A stretch of 64,000 bases of DNA from the NCBI GenBank assembly GCA_964019165.1, contig OZ025281.1, forward strand, positions 12,211,888-12,275,887, in the 5' to 3' direction. Positions within the stretch are counted from its first letter, which is position 1. Each line of letters starts with the position of its first letter. This document shows positions 61,097 through 64,000 of this stretch, one piece after another. The position numbers and the translations under genes were made by a program. The notes beneath the pieces are model-generated. The model had not been told where the DNA came from. It saw only the letters and a list, made by a program, of their open reading frames with translations, and did not search any database. This stretch comes from Mastigias papua. Its lineage: Eukaryota > Cnidaria > Scyphozoa > Rhizostomeae > Mastigiidae.

Positions 61097-61525
61097 CCTT
61101 AATTCATGAAATTTTCGCACAAGTTTAAATTTCGTGCATCTTTTTTCGCGCATCCAATTTTCACGCGCCTGGATTTCGCACACATCTAATTTTCGCACAC
61201 GCGATAGTGAGGAAAAACAATATAAGTCAATTCATATGCAACTCTACATATATTTTTCACATTTGCCACGTTTGTTCCACGCTAAGATACAGAAAGGTAA
61301 TGATGGAGCATAAAAGGGATAAAAGGTCAATACCCTGAGAAAACTGAAAAATCGATTTATATGCAGATAATCCTGTTTTTCTAAATTTGCGATTTTGCGC
61401 AGTCTAATTTCCACGCATCTCTTGAATTGAAATATTTCGCGCACATCAAGTTTTCGCGCAACCAATTATTCGTGCAGCTGGGCTGCACAAAAATTAGATA
61501 TGCGCTAATATCTTATGAATTAAGG
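61097..61525. mobile_element. Tc1/mariner-type MITE (429 bp) beside an NLR exon
   Basis: Ends CCTTAATTCATGAAATTTTC and ATCTTATGAATTAAGG are inverted and flanked by TA on both sides. The interior is built from TTTCGCGCA/AATTTTCGCACA-type short repeats and CpG-containing hairpins. It lies 33 bp upstream of the exon at 61010-61063 on the minus strand. Confidence 0.65.
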
Positions 61526-61738
61526 TAAGTGATACTTAAGTCAACAAATCAGAACCATATTTCTGAACAAAGAAGGAATTTTGATGATAAAAAAATCAGC
61601 ACTATTTTGGAATGTGAGTAAACCATGTCTGATGTAAGGTTAGCACACGATTATGACATATATTACAGCCAACACCAATCTTATCTCTAATTCAAAATGA
61701 ATTATGTCTACAATGGATACTCGTCCAGGTTGGCATAC

Positions 61739-61801
61739 CAGAATGGTCTTGTGCCAACTGTTCATGACCGACTTTTACACTTTCCACGTCATCTTTCAGC
61801 T
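61739..61801 (-). CDS. NLR gene: 63-nt exon (phase 1-1), HEQLAQ unit
   Basis: Minus strand CTTCGATTTTGCAG / exon / gtatgcc. Encodes LKDDVESVKVGHEQLAQDHS plus split codons. It is the longer homologue of the 61010 exon. A conserved heptad-like pattern suggests a short helical or coiled-coil segment between the N-terminal domain and NACHT. Confidence 0.65.
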
Positions 61802-62440
61802 CTGCAAAATCGAAGGTTAATCTTAGTGATACTGCAATCAACAAATCAGAACCATCTGTTTGAAACAATAAACAACTTTGATGGCAAGCAACGGTACTTA
61901 ACTTGGCCCAAATTCTGAACGCTACCCTCTCACAAGCAATCATCAGAACTATTTTTTCGAATCAGAAATACAAACTTGGCTTTGTTTCAAATCATTTACA
62001 TCAAGTATCGTTTCTAGATAATATTAGATAACAGACTATGTAGCAATTATGATAAATAGTGTGTTTCTTGTTGGCTAAACCAAAATGTGACGAGCAATGA
62101 TATGTGTATATGTTGTGAGATGTGACGTGTTATATACGATGTATAAAGTGCAATCCATGACTTGATGTATGATTACTACTTCTTTAGATCTTCTCATTTA
62201 GATTATCATGTAATAAAACATTGCCTATTTCATAATCCTCATGCTATCCCATTGCACAATAGCTCTTCTAATAAATAATAGGAACATGACACAGTTACTT
62301 TAAGTGTATATCACTGAGCCCATGAAATAGCTCAAGACCAGTTCATGGCATTATTAACAATTCACATTCCATAACTCAATTTCTCGATAACTCAATAATT
62401 CTTTACCTTGAACAAGTTCTCAATAACCCTGTATAAGAGC

Positions 62441-62521
62441 AAAACTTCAACATTTTCTAACGTTTCGACTTGCGTCTGATGAAGACGCAGGTCGAAAAGT
62501 TTAATAATGTTGAAGTTTTGT
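62441..62521. repeat. ~80-bp hairpin
   Basis: CAAAACTTCAACATT ... CGTTTCGACTTGCGTC is mirrored, across a ~7-nt loop, by GACGCAGGTCGAAAAG ... AATGTTGAAGTTTTG. No gene; a small palindromic repeat in an NLR intron. Confidence 0.7.
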
Positions 62522-62717
62522 CAAGAATCCTATTATGTATCTGCTTAAAACTTTCTTTGTGGTCATAGCTTTTGAGTGTATATGTATATATATTCAAGTA
62601 TTCATTTATTTACTCATTACATAACTCTCTAGTAATCTATTTCTAAATCTCTCGGCCATTTACAGCCACATTCATAATAGGTTTAAAGGGCTATAATTTC
62701 CAGAAATATGAACTTAC

Positions 62718-62813
62718 TAGATGGTGATATGTAAATGGAAATACAATCCCCAATGATGGCATTACTACCAGAGAACAAGTTTATTGGCCTGGGAGGCTCT
62801 GATCTAGCAGCAA
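62718..62813 (-). CDS. NLR gene: 96-nt exon (phase 1-1)
   Basis: Minus strand AATATTTGGTTTCAG / exon / gtaagttcat. Only phase 1 is open; it encodes ARSEPPRPINLFSGSNAIIG then DCISIYISPS. The SGSN-x-I-I-GD stretch resembles short beta motifs (G-D-x-N-x-I) seen between N-terminal domains and NACHT in some invertebrate NLRs; that comparison is tentative. Confidence 0.6.
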
Positions 62814-63459
62814 CTGAAACCAAATATTGTGTGACATAAGACTTTATCTATATAACTGTCGTGAACAATTATAAAAGGCCTCTAAATGATAGTAAATTGC
62901 TGGACTATACAAAAATTAAATCATACAGTCAGTTTGCCTATAAGCATTCTAAGTACATACTTAGTTCAGATACTAAATTCACATAAATTAATATACTTCA
63001 ACTGATATATGGAGTGATTACTTAGCAATCAATTAATACAAGGTAGTAAAGATGGAAAGTGACTACAATTCCTCTATGATAGGAGTGATAAAAACTAAAG
63101 AGCACTCCTTACTATTGGGAGTTACAACTTGTTAACAATTAGAGAGCCCCCTCTATGAATATTTATCAAAATGGTAACAATTTGAGAGCACCCCCTTACA
63201 GAGGGGAGGGGAATAGCACTACATAGAGAGAGCCCCTATGTTAAGGAGGAATGACCATTAGGTAATAAATGTTCAAAATTGAGAGCACATCTTATGACGC
63301 TGGGGCAACACAATGATCAGAAGAGAGCACATTCATATGCATGAAATTACTAAGAATAAGTCTCCACCCTGAATAAACCATTCAGTCATTTGTGCATTAC
63401 AACACCATGCAGTTCACAATCAAAGTCTTATACTAATGTGAATAAGACAATACACATAC

Positions 63460-63504
63460 CTAATGTCAACTGCTCCCTAGGGTCATCAGACTGTATGGTT
63501 AATA
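63460..63504 (-). CDS. NLR gene: 45-nt exon (phase 1-1)
   Basis: Minus strand TTTTTGTTTTTGTTAAAG / exon / gtatgtgta. In phase 1 it encodes LTIQSDDPREQLTL, with an EQL core like the HEQLAQ exons. A nearer acceptor (CATACAG) at 63490 would give a phase that does not fit its neighbours. Confidence 0.45.
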
Positions 63505-63888
63505 CTTTAACAAAAACAAAAATGAAGCTATTGACAAAAACACTTGGAAATTACACTTCCAATTAACCAATAATACTTAAGAGTATTTATTTATCATTTA
63601 ATTCAACACTACATCAGTTAAAAGATATCCTGTTGATAGATCATTGAAAATCACACTACCACATCACATTCAGCTCATACCATGACATTCTAAGGATCAG
63701 GCAATTATCTTACCACCTTAAATTTTGCTTTACCACTTCAGATCTCCAGGGTAACAAGTTTATCAAACATTGTCAAGGTGTGTAAAAATACCATTCAGTT
63801 CACTCATCCATCCATTTAAACAAAATTCATTGCATTCATTTACTCATGTGCCACATAAAATAGAAATGAAAGTGTAATAAAGCAATAC

Positions 63889-63954
63889 CATTGGGGCCAT
63901 GGTCCAGTTCTTCATTGTCTGTTTGTGAATCTACTGATTTGTTGCTTTTTGTGT
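63889..63954 (-). CDS. NLR gene: 66-nt exon (phase 1-1), most 5' in window
   Basis: Minus strand TTTTGTTTTTCAG / exon / gtattgct. Only phase 1 is open: TKSNKSVDSQTDNEELDHGP then N. It is polar and acidic, a linker. The start codon and any death-fold or other N-terminal domain must lie beyond 64000. Confidence 0.6.
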
Positions 63955-64000
63955 CTGAAAAACAAAAGTGCTTCAGCTGGCCTCTGAACAGTCTATTCTA

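Overview
This 64 kb window is AT-rich animal nuclear DNA. The evidence is short exons with GT/AG borders and matching phases, large introns, long (TA)n tracts, non-LTR retrotransposon fragments, THAP/hAT/Tc1-mariner transposon debris, a NACHT (NLR) gene and a ~108-bp satellite. It looks like a marine invertebrate deuterostome. If the four-pass protein at the left end really is connexin-like, a tunicate becomes the leading guess, because connexins are known mainly from chordates. The species cannot be fixed from the sequence. Most open frames here are not genes; nearly all gene models below were built by hand from splice sites and phase.

Left third (1-17 kb): a plus-strand gene in six coding exons (253-934, 4214-4288, 8849-8929, 11006-11033, 15705-15729, 16800-16916). 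The phases agree throughout and add up to 335 codons plus a stop. Exon 1 carries four membrane segments and two cysteine-bearing extracellular loops, resembling a divergent connexin; the small exons encode a polar cytoplasmic tail. Its introns hold a decayed THAP ORF, a decayed THAP/HTH/DDE transposase, a truncated LINE end, two copies of a tRNA-derived SINE-like repeat and two related Tc1/mariner MITEs.

Middle (17-38.6 kb): repeat territory. Three long (TA)n tracts surround a 246-bp near-perfect palindrome, followed by a 665-bp foldback element. Next come a LINE 3' end with an (ATATC)n tract, a minisatellite and a ~10-kb span of a ~108-bp satellite. A 1279-bp hAT-type element with an exact 8-bp target duplication and a LINE interrupt the satellite. 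Beyond it, a minus-strand LINE (family A) is itself split by a second LINE (family B).

Right part (38.6-64 kb): a minus-strand NLR gene entering from beyond the right edge. Seven small symmetrical phase-1 exons (63.9-56.7 kb) feed a large NACHT exon (50844-52894) that starts in phase 1 and ends in phase 0, then an exon with a stop codon (48473-48721). Two neighbouring small exons carry near-duplicate heptad-like peptides. Further downstream on the same strand, six exons of 36-66 nt, all phase 0 and rich in Pro/Ser/Thr (45.8-41.85 kb), could be an alternative NLR tail or a separate mucin-like gene. This exon arrangement is the most unusual biology in the window. LINE ends, MITEs, an inverted repeat pair and a 43-bp tandem repeat lie in the introns.

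The two genes show no evident functional link. No CRISPR arrays, rRNA genes or convincing functional tRNA genes were seen.
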